From Chryseobacterium sp. W4I1 (lineage in GTDB: Bacteria; Bacteroidota; Bacteroidia; Flavobacteriales; Weeksellaceae): a DNA stretch of 64,000 bases. Shown here one piece after another: positions 19,471-30,062 of this stretch (its first letter is position 1; each line of letters starts with the position of its first letter). Made by a program: the position numbers and the translations under genes. Below the pieces are notes generated by a model, which was given only the letters and a program-made list of their open reading frames with translations, was not told where the DNA came from and made no database searches. The stretch lies in contig NZ_JAUSXQ010000001.1 in NCBI RefSeq assembly GCF_030816115.1, forward strand, positions 930,001-994,000. Reading direction: 5' to 3'.

Positions 19471-20829
19471 ATGAATTCTTTAATAGATAAGTATAATATT
19501 CCCGGGCCACGTTACACGTCTTATCCTACCGTTCCTTACTGGGATGAATCTACATTTTCGCCTGAAAAGTGGAAGGATACCGTGATCAGGTCGTTTCATG
19601 AGAGTAATGCAGAGGAGGGGATTTCTATTTATATTCACCTGCCTTTCTGTGAGGCCTTATGTACATTCTGTGCCTGTCACAAGCGTATCACCAAACAGCA
19701 TAGCGTTGAAATTCCTTACCTGGAAAGTGTGTTAAAGGAATGGAAGCTCTATCTTGAACTTTTTGAAGAAAGACCGAAACTGAAAGAACTTCACCTTGGA
19801 GGCGGTACTCCTACATTTTTTTCACCAAAAAATCTAAAAACCCTATTGGAAGGTATTTTTGAAACGGTGGAGATAGCGGAACATCCTGAGTTCTCTTTTG
19901 AAGGACACCCGAATAATACGACAAGAGATCATCTTCAGACTTTATATGACCTTGGATTCAGAAGAGTAAGTTTTGGAGTTCAGGATTATGATCCTAAAGT
20001 TCAGAAAGCAATCAATAGAATTCAACCTTTTGAGAACGTGAAGAATGTAACTGAGTGGGCCAAAGAAATTGGATATAGAGGCATCAGCCACGATTTAGTA
20101 TTCGGACTTCCTCATCAATCCTGGGAGGCTATGGAATACACCATCAGAAAAACAATGGAGCTGAAGCCGGATAGGCTTGCCTTCTACTCTTATGCACATG
20201 TTCCATGGGTAAAAGGAGTAGGTCAGAGAGGGTTTGATGAAAATGACCTGCCCAGCGGTGAAGAAAAACGTCGTCTATATGAAGATGGCAAAAAGCTGCT
20301 TGAGGATTTGGGATATATTGAGGTAGGAATGGATCATTTCTCCCTTGAACATGATGATCTGTATCAGTCTTTGATCCATAAAAAGCTTCACAGAAATTTT
20401 ATGGGTTATACTTCAAGCAATACGCAACTGATGGTAGGTCTTGGAATGTCTGCCATTTCAGATTCCTGGTATGCTTTTGCCCAGAATGTAAAAACGGTGG
20501 AAGAATATCAAAAAATGGTGGAAGAAGGTAAAATTCCTGTAGTAAAAGGACATATTCTCGATCAGGAAGATCTTACCGTGAGAAGACATATTCTGAATCT
20601 GATGTGCCAGCTTGAAACCACTTTTACAGATAAGAACTCTTTCCCTGAACTGGAAAACGCATTTGAAATGCTGGAGGAAATGGAGAAAGATGAACTGGTG
20701 GAAATTTATGATAACCAGATTAAGATCACTGAAAAAGGAAGAGCATTTACGAGAAATGTCGCAATGGTATTTGACCTCAGAATGATGAGAAATAAGCCGG
20801 AAACGAGAATTTTCTCTATGACGATATAA
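19471..20829 (+). CDS. hemN: Oxygen-independent coproporphyrinogen III oxidase
   Basis: HemN is a cytosolic radical-SAM enzyme that decarboxylates coproporphyrinogen III to protoporphyrinogen IX in haem synthesis without oxygen. The 452-residue protein has the radical-SAM cluster ligands Cys60-x3-Cys64-x2-Cys67 (FCEALCTFCACH), the following glycine motif GGGTPTF, and the HemN C-terminal domain with LMCQLETTF. The N-terminal YNIPGPRYTSYPTV is diagnostic of HemN rather than the HemW-like paralogue. It ends at a bidirectional terminator. Confidence 0.95.
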   Translation: MNSLIDKYNIPGPRYTSYPTVPYWDESTFSPEKWKDTVIRSFHESNAEEGISIYIHLPFCEALCTFCACHKRITKQHSVEIPYLESVLKEWKLYLELFEERPKLKELHLGGGTPTFFSPKNLKTLLEGIFETVEIAEHPEFSFEGHPNNTTRDHLQTLYDLGFRRVSFGVQDYDPKVQKAINRIQPFENVKNVTEWAKEIGYRGISHDLVFGLPHQSWEAMEYTIRKTMELKPDRLAFYSYAHVPWVKGVGQRGFDENDLPSGEEKRRLYEDGKKLLEDLGYIEVGMDHFSLEHDDLYQSLIHKKLHRNFMGYTSSNTQLMVGLGMSAISDSWYAFAQNVKTVEEYQKMVEEGKIPVVKGHILDQEDLTVRRHILNLMCQLETTFTDKNSFPELENAFEMLEEMEKDELVEIYDNQIKITEKGRAFTRNVAMVFDLRMMRNKPETRIFSMTI

Positions 20830-20830
20830 G

Positions 20831-20866
20831 ACAAAGGCGGTTCAATTTGAACCGCCTTTGTTATTT
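20831..20866. terminator. Bidirectional intrinsic terminator
   Basis: A near-perfect stem ACAAAGGCGGTTCAA / TTGAACCGCCTTTGT lies between hemN and the convergent sugar dehydrogenase gene, with T/A-rich flanks. Confidence 0.88.
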
Positions 20867-20906
20867 AAAGTAATAATTTGCCATAATATGCAGGGTAGAA
20901 TATACT

Positions 20907-22281
20907 TTATTTAATGATTAATTTCTGGCTGTAAGACTTCATGTCATTTGATTTTATGATCAGGTAATAAGCTCCCGCGGGAATTCCTGTAATATCTACA
21001 CTGCCGTCATTTTTCAATTTTTGCTTTCTCTAAAACTATTTTCCCTTCTGTACTGATCAGGTCTGCTGTACTGTTTCCGTCTGTAAGTCCTTCAACGAAG
21101 ACCTTTTCAGAGGCTGGATTAGGATGAATGTAGATAGGATTAAACTCAGAAGTCTCCTCTGTTCCCAATGTTCCTGTTGTGATTTTGAATATTTTTCCGC
21201 TGTTCACGGCTGCTACAAAAAGTTCTTTCTGGGAATTCTGCCCGAAAGTAGAAAAATTATTTCCGGAACTTGCAGGAGTCCATACAATAGAATTATCTGT
21301 ATTTAAAATTCCGATTTGTGTAGAACAGTAATCGGCAAAGAAATATTTCCCCTGAAGCGCAGGGTATTGAGTTCCCCGGTAAACATAACCTCCGGTGATG
21401 GAACATTTCCCTCCGGAATGATCATAGACTGCAATTGGAAAGGTCATTGTACTCATGGCGGCACATCCTGCTGTATTGTAAGCATTATTACCTTCATAGC
21501 ATCGCCATCCGTAATTGATTCCAGCTTGTGTAACGGGCATTTTGTTAATTTCTTCAATCGCTCCCTGGCCTACATCAGCAATCATTGCATTTCCAGTAAC
21601 GGTATCGAATGAAAACTTCCATGCATTTCTAAGTCCGTAAGCCCAGATCTCATCAGCACCGTCAACTCCCGTTCCGGCAAAAGGATTTCCGGCAGGGATA
21701 TTATACGGTCCTGTAGCATTTACATCTATACGAAGCATTTTTCCTAAAAGGGAATTCTTGTTTTGAGCATTATTATTAGGATCTCCGCCACTTCCGCCAT
21801 CACCCGTTACGATCCACAGATTTCCGTCCGGAGCAAAATGAATGCTTCCACCATTGTGATTATCAAACGGTTTAGGAATACTCAACAGTATTTTTTCAGT
21901 AGTAGGGTCTGCAATGTCAGGATTGGTAGGATTTACAGAATATCTGGCCACTGTGATATTTCCATTGGCAATGTTGTTGTAATAGACAAAAAAATAGCCA
22001 TTGGTAGAATATTGAGGATGAAATGCGAGTCCCAGAAGACCTCTTTCTCCTCCGTACAGAACTTTGGAACTGATATTCATAAAATCGGCACCATTGATGG
22101 TTCCATTAGGCTGGATGATCTTGATGATTCCGTTCTGCTGGACGACGAAAAGCCGGCTGTCATTGGCGTTCGTGATTTCTACCGGGGCAGTAAGCCCCGT
22201 TGCAAATTCTACTAAATTGATGCTTTGGGAATTAACAATTAAAGAAGAAAAGATACTTAAGGTAAAAAATAGATTTTTCAT
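20907..22281 (-). CDS. Secreted PQQ-dependent sugar dehydrogenase with T9SS tail (single-base frameshift)
   Basis: ATG 22281 gives the signal peptide MKNLFFTLSIFSSLIVNSQ. The body is a six-bladed GDH/HHIP-type propeller: GGERGLLGLAFHP, DNHNGGSIHFAPDG (with the catalytic-type His), GDGGSGGDPNNNAQN and YGLRNAWKFSFD are hallmarks of soluble aldose sugar dehydrogenases that use PQQ. As written the frame stops at 21007. T5 at 21010-21014 appears one base too long: removing it extends the protein by about 30 residues (DGSVDITGIPAGAYYL...QKLIIK) and completes a T9SS C-terminal sorting domain that begins IHPNPASEKV. The corrected length is 457 residues. Confidence 0.88.
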
Positions 22282-22462
22282 AATATTTTGATATTTAGTG
22301 TATTGGTAAACGAATGAAAATTTTATACCAATCATTATTTGAAAATTCCATTACGATAAGGAAGAAAAATTATTAAATCTTAAATAGAAATTAAAACCCC
22401 GATATATCTGAAAATAAACCGTTTCTGCTGTTAAAAACTTCATAAAATAATAATAAAATCAT

Positions 22463-22470
22463 TATATTTG
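22463..22470 (+). promoter_or_regulatory. Candidate -7 element of secDF (TATATTTG)
   Basis: TATATTTG matches TAnnTTTG and ends 29 bases before the secDF ATG. The -33 side has no clear TTG. The remainder of the 218-base gap shows no other signal. Confidence 0.5.
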
Positions 22471-22499
22471 CCGACTTAATTTAACGTAGTTATAACAAA

Positions 22500-25411
22500 A
22501 TGCAAGGAAAAGGACTTATTACAATTGTTGCTATTGTACTAGGGTTAATTTGCTTAAATGAGCTATTACCAACTTGGTACGCCAGCAAAATTGAAAGGCA
22601 GGCGACTGCTGTTGCAGGAGACAATCCGGAAAAGTATCAGAAAGAAATTACAAGACTTTCTAAGGATACTTTGAACCTGGGATTCACAAAACTTTATTAC
22701 ACTAAAGCCAAAGACAAGGAAATGAAGCTTGGTCTTGACTTGAAAGGTGGGATCAACGTCCTTTTGGAAATCAACCAAAGAGACCTGGTAAATGATTTAA
22801 CTAATTATTCTACCAATCCTATTCTGATTGAGGCTTTAAACAAAACGGATGAAGCTCAGAAGAATTCTACAAAATCTTACATCGACAATTTCTTTGATCA
22901 GTTTGATGCGATCAACAGAGCAAAAGGGACGAACCTTAAGCTTGCAGATCCTGAACTTTTCGGGAATACCAATTTATCGGAGATCAAGTACAATACGACT
23001 GATGATCAGGTTTAAAAAGTATCATCAAAAGAAGAATTGATCTTTCAGTGGGAACAGCTTTCGAGGTAATCAGAACCAGAATTGATAAAATGGGTGCTGT
23101 GCAGCCAAACGTTCAGAGAGTACCGGGTACGGCAAGAATTTCTGTTGAAATGCCGGGTATGAAAGATATCGATAAGGTGAAGAAAATGCTTCAGACTTCT
23201 GCAAAACTTCAGTTCTGGGAAGTACAACAGGTTCCTGAAATTGCCCCTTATTTCCAGACATTGACTACAATGGTGGGTATTAAAGGTGATTCTATGGGAG
23301 TTGCGAAGAATACCAACTTCATGAAACTTATCAACCTTGACAAATTAAGAGCAAACGGTGTTGCAAGCGTAAAACTTTCAGATACTGCGGCCATCAATAA
23401 AATTTTGAGCAGCAAAGTAGGTCAGTCATTACGTCCGGCCAACATTAAATATACTCAGTTCATGTGGGGTTACAAGCCTGAAGCTACGGATGCTGAAAGT
23501 TTAGTATTGTATGCAATCAGAGGTAACATTAGCCAAAAAGCTCCTGTAGACGGTGCTGTTGAAACTGCGAGCATTGGCTATGATGAGCTAAGCAGAGTAG
23601 TGGTAGACATGCAGATGGATTCTAAAGGTGCTAAAGAATGGAAAACATTAACGGAGAAAAACGTTGGAAGACCAGTTGCTGTAACATTGGATGGTAGAGT
23701 GTATACTGCGCCAAACGTTGTAGGCGCAATTCCTAACGGTAGAACTCAGATCTCTGGTAACTTCTCTCAGGAAGAAGCTAAAGAATTGGTTGACGTTCTG
23801 GGAGCGGGTAAATTACCTGCAGGTGCAAAAGTGGTTCAGGCTACTGTAGTAGGACCTTCATTAGGACAAGAGTCTATTAATGCAGGGGTTATTTCATTTG
23901 CTATCGCATTCTTAATCATTATTGTTTATATCATTTTCTATTACGGTGGTGCCGGTGTGTACGCTGTAATTGCAATGATTGTGAACTTATTCTATATTTT
24001 CGGAATTATGGATTCCGGAGACTTTACATTAACGCTTCCTGGTATCGCAGGTATCGTTCTTACAATGGCCATGGCCGTGGATACGAACGTAATCATCTAC
24101 GAAAGAACGAAGGAAGAATTATTCGCAGGAAAAAGCATTTTAGAAGCTTATAAAGATGGTTTCAAACATGCACTAAGCGCGATTGTTGATGGTCACTTAA
24201 CGACATTACTGACGGCAGGTGTACTTTTCTTATTCGGAACGGGACCTATTAAAGGATTTGCCTTAACATTAGGAATTGGTATATTAATGACGTTCTTTAC
24301 TTCAGTATTACTTTCAAGAGTAATGATCTTCTCAAGACTGAATAAAGGAAAACACCTTTCTGTATGGACTCCTCCAACCAAAAACCTTTTCAGAAATACC
24401 TGGATCGATTTTATCGGAAAGAGAAAATATGCTTATATCATTTCTGGTATTTTAACGTTGGTTTGTGTTGCATCTATAGCCATGAACGGATTCAAATACG
24501 GGATCGATTTTACAGGAGGTAGAAACTATGTGGTAAGATTTGATAAAGATGTAAATGCTGAAGATATCGAACAGAACTTAGTTAAAGTATTCAAAACTGA
24601 AGATGGGAAAAACTCTTCTGTTGAAGCTAAAACTTTCGGAAACGATAAGCAGTTGAAAATTTCTACAGATTATCTTATTGAAGATGAATCTTTAAAAGCT
24701 GACCAGACTGTAGAACAAAAACTATTTGAAGGGTTAAAAACAAGCTTACCGGCTAACACGACCTTGCATGATTTCAAATCTGCAGATAAAGAACACGCAG
24801 GAATTATCTCTTCTGAAAAAGTAGGACCTACGGTAGCAGATGATATTAAAACTCATGGTATGCTTGCAGTAGCAGCTGCTTTGGCGGGTATCTTTATCTA
24901 TATCTTGTTAAGATTTAGAAAATGGCAATTCTCACTGGGAGCTGTTGCAGCATTGTTCCATGATGCGGTGATTATTTTAGGAGCTTATTCATTGCTTCAT
25001 AAATTTATGCCTTTCAATATGGAGATCAACCAGGATTTCGTTGCAGCAATCCTGACGGTACTGGGGTACTCAATCAATGATACCGTTATTATCTTCGATA
25101 GAATTAGAGAGTATTTAAGAGAGAAGAAAGCTTTAACACTGGCTGGATTATTTGATGACTCTATTTCAAGCACATTGGGTAGAACATTCAACACTTCATT
25201 CACAACGATCCTTGTGATCTTGGCGATCTTCATTTTTGGTGGAGATAACCTTAGAGGATTTATGTTTGCCATGTTGATCGGTATCGGATTCGGTACTTAC
25301 TCGTCTATCTTTATTGCGTCGGCAATCGCATACGATTTCCTTAAGACAGGTAAAGAAGGCGAAGTACACGGTAAAACGACAACTACCAAAGAAGTACTTG
25401 CTTCCAAATAA
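22500..25411 (+). CDS. secDF: Fused protein-export membrane protein SecDF (single-base frameshift)
   Basis: SecDF works with SecYEG and uses the proton gradient to pull exported proteins across the inner membrane. The SecD half has an N-terminal helix, KLGLDLKGGINVLLE (family motif D1), the large periplasmic domain, and helices containing MAMAVDTNVIIYER. The SecF half begins near 24400 with YGIDFTGGRNYVVRF and has YSINDTVIIFDRIRE. As written the frame ends at a TAA (23012-23014) in GTTTAAAAAG. One extra base there gives DDQVLKSIIKRRIDL and a 970-residue fusion. As secDF is normally needed for growth, a missing base in the sequence is likely. The downstream part alone opens at 23048. Confidence 0.93.
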
Positions 25412-25432
25412 GATAAACTACAATAAATAAGT

Positions 25433-25465
25433 AAAGGCCGTTTCGAAAGAAGCGGTCTTTTTTTG
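25433..25465 (+). terminator. Intrinsic terminator after secDF
   Basis: The stem AAAGGCCGTTTC / GAAGCGGTCTTT (with a G-T pair) is followed by a run of seven T. Confidence 0.7.
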
Positions 25466-25740
25466 TACAGTAAACGGGATTTTGGGTTTGAGAGTGTTAG
25501 AGTTTTAGGGTTTGAGAGTTTTTAGAGTATGGGAGTATGAAGGGTTGGGGTTCACGTTAAAAAATTAATATTTAATATTCAGGGTTTAAATTTATATTTG
25601 CCAGTTTAATATCTGAAATCTGATGTCTGTCATCTTGGTTCTTGGTTCTTGGTTCTTGAATCTTAGTTTTTTGACTCTCTTTCTTCAAAACCAACAATTT
25701 AGAATCATTATATTTCAGATTTGATTAATTTTGCAGCACT
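25466..25740 (+). repeat. Gene-free region with short-period word repeats
   Basis: Left part (25482-25553): irregular repeats of TTTGAGAG / TTAGAG / GGGTTTGAGAG. Right part (25629-25661): CATCTT followed by three tandem copies of the heptamer GGTTCTT. The same GGTTCTT array, in the same orientation and preceded by a similar CTGATGTCT word, recurs at 51009-51063. No coding frame is credible. Confidence 0.65.
25726..25733 (+). promoter_or_regulatory. Candidate -7 element of the MFS efflux gene (TAATTTTG)
   Basis: TAATTTTG matches TAnnTTTG and ends seven bases before the ATG, so a very short or absent leader is predicted. Confidence 0.45.
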
Positions 25741-26976
25741 ATGGAAAATTCAAGGAAAAAAGCAGCCATTGGCTTTATATTTATCACTCTGCTCATCGAC
25801 ATTACAGGATGGGGGATTATTATTCCAGTAGTTCCCAAATTAATTGAGGAGCTTATTCATGCAGATATCAGTGAGGCTGCGAAATATGGTGGCTGGCTTG
25901 GTTTTGCCTATGCATTTACACAGTTTATTTTTTCTCCGGTTGTAGGGAATTTGAGTGACAAATACGGAAGAAGACCTATTATCCTGATCTCCCTTTTTGG
26001 GTTTGCAGTGGATTATATTTTTCTTGCACTTGCCCCAACCATTTGGTGGCTGTTCCTGGGACGGATAATTGCCGGGATTACGGGAGCCAGTGTCACAACG
26101 GCTAGTGCTTATATTGCTGATATTTCCACAGATGAAGATCGGGCTAAAAATTTTGGTCTTATTGGAGCTGCATTTGGTTTAGGGTTTATTATAGGGCCTG
26201 TTTTGGGCGGTGTTTTAGGACATTATGGAGCCAGAGTGCCTTTCTATGCTGCGGCAGGCTTGTGCCTTTTAAATTTCCTTTACGGTTACTTTGTTCTTCC
26301 TGAAAGTTTAGATAAAGATAAAAGAAGAGAATTCGACTGGAAACGCGCCAATCCTATTGGTTCATTTAAATTTTTAGGTAAACACCCGGAAATTTCAGGA
26401 TTGATCTTTGCCCTTATTTTAATCTATATTGCTGGGCATGCCGTACAGAGCAACTGGAGCTTTTTTACCATGTATAAATTCAACTGGACAGAAAGAATGG
26501 TTGGGATTTCGCTTGGAGTAGTGGGGCTGCTGGTAGGCTTGGTTCAGGGTGTTCTTATCCGCTGGACAACGCCGAAACTGGGTGAGGAAAAAAGTATCTA
26601 TTACGGGCTGGCTCTTTACGCATTAGGGATGTTGCTTTTTGCTTTTGCTACAGAAGGGTGGATGATGTTTGCATTTTTAGTTCCTTACTGTTTGGGAGGA
26701 ATCTGCGGACCTGCACTTCAGTCAGTGATCACAAAAAGTGTTCCGTCCAATGAACAGGGTGAACTTCAGGGAGCATTAACCAGCTTAATGAGTGCTACGT
26801 CCATTGTAGGACCACCGTTGATGACCAATTTATTTTACTTCTTTACCCATGATGAAGCTCCCTTTGAATTTTCAGGGGCGCCGTTCTTCCTTGCGTTTAT
26901 TTTAATGGCTATCAGTGTTGTGATGACCTATTATGCTTTTCAGAAGAAAAATAAAAAGTTTATCAAAAAACTCTAA
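25741..26976 (+). CDS. MFS transporter, TCR/Tet family
   Basis: This encodes 411 residues with 12 predicted helices. It has the MFS motif A loop [14 protein letters not shown] between helices 2 and 3, and motif C-like glycine-rich [19 protein letters not shown] in helix 5, the antiporter signature of drug/proton exchangers. The family includes tetracycline efflux pumps of the TetA type, but close homologues in Flavobacteria are core genes and resistance should not be assumed. It is an inner-membrane protein and is followed 35 bases later by an AraC regulator on the same strand. Confidence 0.88.
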   Translation: MENSRKKAAIGFIFITLLIDITGWGIIIPVVPKLIEELIHADISEAAKYGGWLGFAYAFTQFIFSPVVGNLSDKYGRRPIILISLFGFAVDYIFLALAPTIWWLFLGRIIAGITGASVTTASAYIADISTDEDRAKNFGLIGAAFGLGFIIGPVLGGVLGHYGARVPFYAAAGLCLLNFLYGYFVLPESLDKDKRREFDWKRANPIGSFKFLGKHPEISGLIFALILIYIAGHAVQSNWSFFTMYKFNWTERMVGISLGVVGLLVGLVQGVLIRWTTPKLGEEKSIYYGLALYALGMLLFAFATEGWMMFAFLVPYCLGGICGPALQSVITKSVPSNEQGELQGALTSLMSATSIVGPPLMTNLFYFFTHDEAPFEFSGAPFFLAFILMAISVVMTYYAFQKKNKKFIKKL

Positions 26977-27011
26977 TCAGGTTAGTATCTGAGTTTAATG
27001 AAACAGATCGT

Positions 27012-27911
27012 ATGAGCCGCATTCCTCAATATAAACCTGATGATTTCAAACCTATCCTGGATATAGATTGGGATGCCAAAAGTACAGAGAAAAAAGAGCT
27101 TAATGATTTTTTCATAGAACCGCTTCAGGAACTTAAAGATACTAAGACACCTTCCCAGCCACACCGTAAAACAGTCAATGACTTTGTATTTATAAAGAAA
27201 GGCAGTATAGAAAAGATGGTTTGTTCCAGCTTATTTGAAGTACAGGAAGGTATGATTATGCTTCTCCCTCCTTATAAAATCAGGACATTTATTCATCATA
27301 CACCCGACGTCGAAGGATTTTACTGCCACTTTTCTAATGAATTTATTGCAGATGGGCCCGGCCTCAAATATCTTCAGGATATATTGAATCATGCCGATCT
27401 GATTTATAATCCTACTTTATTTCTTGATCAGGAACATCAGGAAAGGGTCTTTATGATTCTCCGGCAGATGGAAATTCTTTATCAGCAAGATCAGAGCCTT
27501 GATCTTATCCGGCTTTACCTTATTACCTTGTTGGGAGAGATTCGCCATTTTATAGAAAAGATTCCCCGTTCAATTCTTTCTGCCAATGATACACTGGTAT
27601 TACGGTTTCGGAAACTTATCACCACTCAGATCCAGAATATTCATTCAGTAAAAGAGTATGCAGACCTGCTTGGTGTTTCCCCAAATCACCTGAATAAATC
27701 TATTAAAAGGGCTACCGGGAAAACAGCTTCTGAAATTATCAGTGAATCACTCTTGATGGAGGCAAAGGCTCTGCTTTCCCTTCCCCGTCTTTCCGTTTCA
27801 GAAATTGCTTTTACCCTTGGCATCGATGACATTTCCTATTTTTCACGTTTTTTCAAAAAGCATAGCGGGATAAGCCCTTCAGATTATCGCAAAAGGATTG
27901 ATTTGTCCTAA
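27012..27911 (+). CDS. AraC family transcriptional regulator
   Basis: This encodes 299 residues. The N-terminal two thirds (to about 190) look like a cupin-type ligand domain, with HFSNEFIADGPG as in Bacteroidetes AraC proteins. Residues about 200-297 hold two helix-turn-helix units: VKEYADLLGVSPNHLNKSIK and VSEIAFTLGIDDISYFSRFF ending SGISPSDYRK, the standard AraC DNA-binding signature. It sits between an efflux pump gene and an OMP/DoxX/NAT gene set on the same strand, any of which it may control. Confidence 0.9.
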   Translation: MSRIPQYKPDDFKPILDIDWDAKSTEKKELNDFFIEPLQELKDTKTPSQPHRKTVNDFVFIKKGSIEKMVCSSLFEVQEGMIMLLPPYKIRTFIHHTPDVEGFYCHFSNEFIADGPGLKYLQDILNHADLIYNPTLFLDQEHQERVFMILRQMEILYQQDQSLDLIRLYLITLLGEIRHFIEKIPRSILSANDTLVLRFRKLITTQIQNIHSVKEYADLLGVSPNHLNKSIKRATGKTASEIISESLLMEAKALLSLPRLSVSEIAFTLGIDDISYFSRFFKKHSGISPSDYRKRIDLS

Positions 27912-27986
27912 TAACAGATTCATCTGTTCTAGCCTTATTGTATTGTATTTCAGAATTTTGTAAATATAATTAAAGACGGTTAAAAC

Positions 27987-28643
27987 ATGAAAAAAATAGT
28001 ATTCTTCACAGTAGGTTTCATTCCCATGCTGTTTGTTTCTCAGGCCCATACACAGGTGGCAAATCCTCCGGTAATATTTGAAGCTTTGGTAGGAAACAAG
28101 GGATTTGCTTCCCAGATGATGGTCAATAAAGCATTTGAGGGAAGCGGCAAGTTTGGCTTTTTCAGTGTAGCCAATATTTCTTCAAAATGGTCTGAAAATA
28201 ATTCCAAAGACGCTATGATCCAGGCCAATCTTACCTTTGAGATCATCAAAAATCTACTGGTGCTGGGAGGTTCTCATTATACGCCTACGACAGGACTAAG
28301 ACCTACGGCCGGGTTTATTTATTCCGTAAGTTTCAATGATTTTCTATTCACTGTAAATCCCAGATTTATAGGGTTTTCCAAAAGTAGTATTGCTGAAGGC
28401 TTTGCCATGATGGAATACAAACCTGAGATCAAAGAAAACTGGCGCGGATATTCCAGGATCCAGGGGCTTTATTCTCAGACCATGAAAGATGGGGAACATG
28501 CCCGCAGCTATTTGATGTTGAGACTTGGGATCACCTATAAGTCAATAACCTTTGGGGCAGGTGCTAACTTTGACCGTTACGGACCTTTTAAAGAAAGTAA
28601 GCAGAATTACGGAATATTTGCTTCTGCCAGACTATTTAACTAA
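27987..28643 (+). CDS. Secreted/outer-membrane hypothetical protein
   Basis: This encodes 218 residues with signal peptide MKKIVFFTVGFIPMLFVSQAHTQ. The mature part has repeated amphipathic strands and many Gly/Phe/Tyr residues and ends in an aromatic (IFASARLFN), which resembles a small outer-membrane beta-barrel. No named family is recognised. It is the first of three closely spaced genes (this gene, DoxX, NAT) downstream of the AraC gene. Confidence 0.68.
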   Translation: MKKIVFFTVGFIPMLFVSQAHTQVANPPVIFEALVGNKGFASQMMVNKAFEGSGKFGFFSVANISSKWSENNSKDAMIQANLTFEIIKNLLVLGGSHYTPTTGLRPTAGFIYSVSFNDFLFTVNPRFIGFSKSSIAEGFAMMEYKPEIKENWRGYSRIQGLYSQTMKDGEHARSYLMLRLGITYKSITFGAGANFDRYGPFKESKQNYGIFASARLFN

Positions 28644-28686
28644 AAACATACTGCATTACATTTATCAAGACCATTAAATCTTTAAT

Positions 28687-29136
28687 ATGAAACATTTAAT
28701 TTTTAAAACAAATAATACCTGGACAGGAATCTTACTCAGATGGACTTTAAGTATTATTTTTATCCCTCACGGACTTCAGAAAATATTTGGGCTGTTTGGA
28801 GGAATGGGCTTTAATAAGACTCTGGAACTTTTCACACAGAGTTTACATCTTCCATTTATAGTGGCATTAACCGTTATTCTGATAGAATTTTTGGGCTCAT
28901 TTTTGCTGCTTGTGGGGTTGGGAACCAGATTCTGGGCCTTATTATTTATTGGGCTAATGGTGGGAATCATGCTGACAGCCCATCTTCAGAACGGTTTTTT
29001 TATGAACTGGTTGGGAACCCAGAAAGGGGAAGGATGCCAGTTTGACATTCTGGTTATAGGAATTGCAGCTGCTCTTCTGATTGAAGGAAGTGGAAAATTC
29101 TCGGCGGATGAATGGATACTTAAAGGAAAAAAATAA
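28687..29136 (+). CDS. DoxX family membrane protein
   Basis: This encodes 149 residues with four transmembrane helices. LLRWTLSIIFIPHGLQKIFGLFGG is the typical DoxX first helix with the HGLQK motif, followed by LIEFLGSFLLLVGLGTRFWA. DoxX proteins are inner-membrane proteins linked to quinone/thiol redox stress, but their biochemistry is poorly defined. It lies 43 bases after the preceding gene and 15 bases before the NAT gene, so it is probably in one operon. Confidence 0.88.
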   Translation: MKHLIFKTNNTWTGILLRWTLSIIFIPHGLQKIFGLFGGMGFNKTLELFTQSLHLPFIVALTVILIEFLGSFLLLVGLGTRFWALLFIGLMVGIMLTAHLQNGFFMNWLGTQKGEGCQFDILVIGIAAALLIEGSGKFSADEWILKGKK

Positions 29137-29151
29137 ATTAAAAGATCAATC

Positions 29152-29955
29152 ATGGACAAAATCAAACTTGGAAAATATTTAGAAAGGATCCATTATTCGG
29201 GTGAAATTCAGGCTGGAATTGAAATGCTTGGGCGGATCCATCAGTGTCATCCAAAGTATATTCCATTTGAAAATATAGATCCGTACACCGGAAAAGTTCC
29301 TTCTTTGGACCTGGATGATATTTTTGAAAAGCTGGTCGTTCAGTTCAGAGGTGGATATTGCTATGAGCAAAATCTGCTCCTGAACGATGTTTTGAAAACC
29401 TTGGGGTTTAATCCGGAACTTCAGCTGGCCCGTGTATTATGGAGAAAAGATGAAAACAGCAGAACGGGAAGAACACATCTTCTTCAGACTGTAGATCTTG
29501 ACGGACAGAAATACCTTGTTGATTGTGGATTTGGAATTGTTACCCTTACTGCTCCCATCCTTTTAAATGACGACAGACCACAGCAGACTCCTAACGGCTT
29601 GTTCAAGATCTCGAAAAAAGAGGACACATATATCCTTTGGTTCTGGAAAGAAAAATGGCTGCCTGTTTATCGTTTTGTCTTGGGAAATGTAGAAATTGCA
29701 GATCTGGAAATAGCCAATTGGTATCTTTCTACCCATCCGGAATCTAATTTTAAAAAGAACCTGATTCTTTCCAAAGTTGATGAAAATAAGCGATACACCT
29801 ACAGTGATCGGATCTTAAGTATAAGGTATAATAATGGCGAAAAAGAGTTGGTAAATATTGACAATGACAAACAGCTGTTTGAAATACTAGACAATACTTT
29901 CGGATTAAAGGAAAATGCAGCAGCTCTTTTGAGACAGAAAACGAATGAAATTTAA
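29152..29955 (+). CDS. Arylamine N-acetyltransferase
   Basis: NAT enzymes transfer acetyl from acetyl-CoA to arylamines, hydrazines or related small molecules by a ping-pong mechanism. The 267-residue protein has the complete catalytic triad: Cys70 in FRGGYCYEQN, His109 in GRTHLLQT and Asp124 in LVDCGFG. Length is normal for bacterial NATs. Its place after DoxX and an AraC regulator suggests a small stress or xenobiotic-response unit (inference). A terminator follows. Confidence 0.93.
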   Translation: MDKIKLGKYLERIHYSGEIQAGIEMLGRIHQCHPKYIPFENIDPYTGKVPSLDLDDIFEKLVVQFRGGYCYEQNLLLNDVLKTLGFNPELQLARVLWRKDENSRTGRTHLLQTVDLDGQKYLVDCGFGIVTLTAPILLNDDRPQQTPNGLFKISKKEDTYILWFWKEKWLPVYRFVLGNVEIADLEIANWYLSTHPESNFKKNLILSKVDENKRYTYSDRILSIRYNNGEKELVNIDNDKQLFEILDNTFGLKENAAALLRQKTNEI

Positions 29956-29995
29956 TTGGGTTAGGCTTATGGTTTTAACTCATTTGGATAAAAAA

Positions 29996-30030
29996 TAAAA
30001 CAGGGAAGCCATTACAGCTTCCCCATTTCT
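29996..30030. terminator. Bidirectional terminator between NAT and the convergent lipoprotein
   Basis: The stem GGGAAGC / GCTTCCC with loop CATTACA has a T-rich flank on the minus strand (TGTTTTATTTTTTAT), so it mainly serves the minus-strand gene. Confidence 0.68.
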
Positions 30031-30062
30031 ATTGAAAAATTTAATAATGAGTTCTCTATTTT

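Noticed and set aside
23005..23020. Programmed ribosomal frameshift in secDF at GTTTAAAAAG
   Set aside because: The zero-frame codons are GTT TAA, so the tRNA pairing needed for a -1 slip (XXY YYZ) is not present, and five other genes show similar single-base breaks. Sequence error is simpler.
25741..26976. Acquired tetracycline resistance gene
   Set aside because: The transporter family includes Tet pumps, but there is no mobile context or tetR, and base composition matches the surroundings; it is treated as a chromosomal MFS gene.
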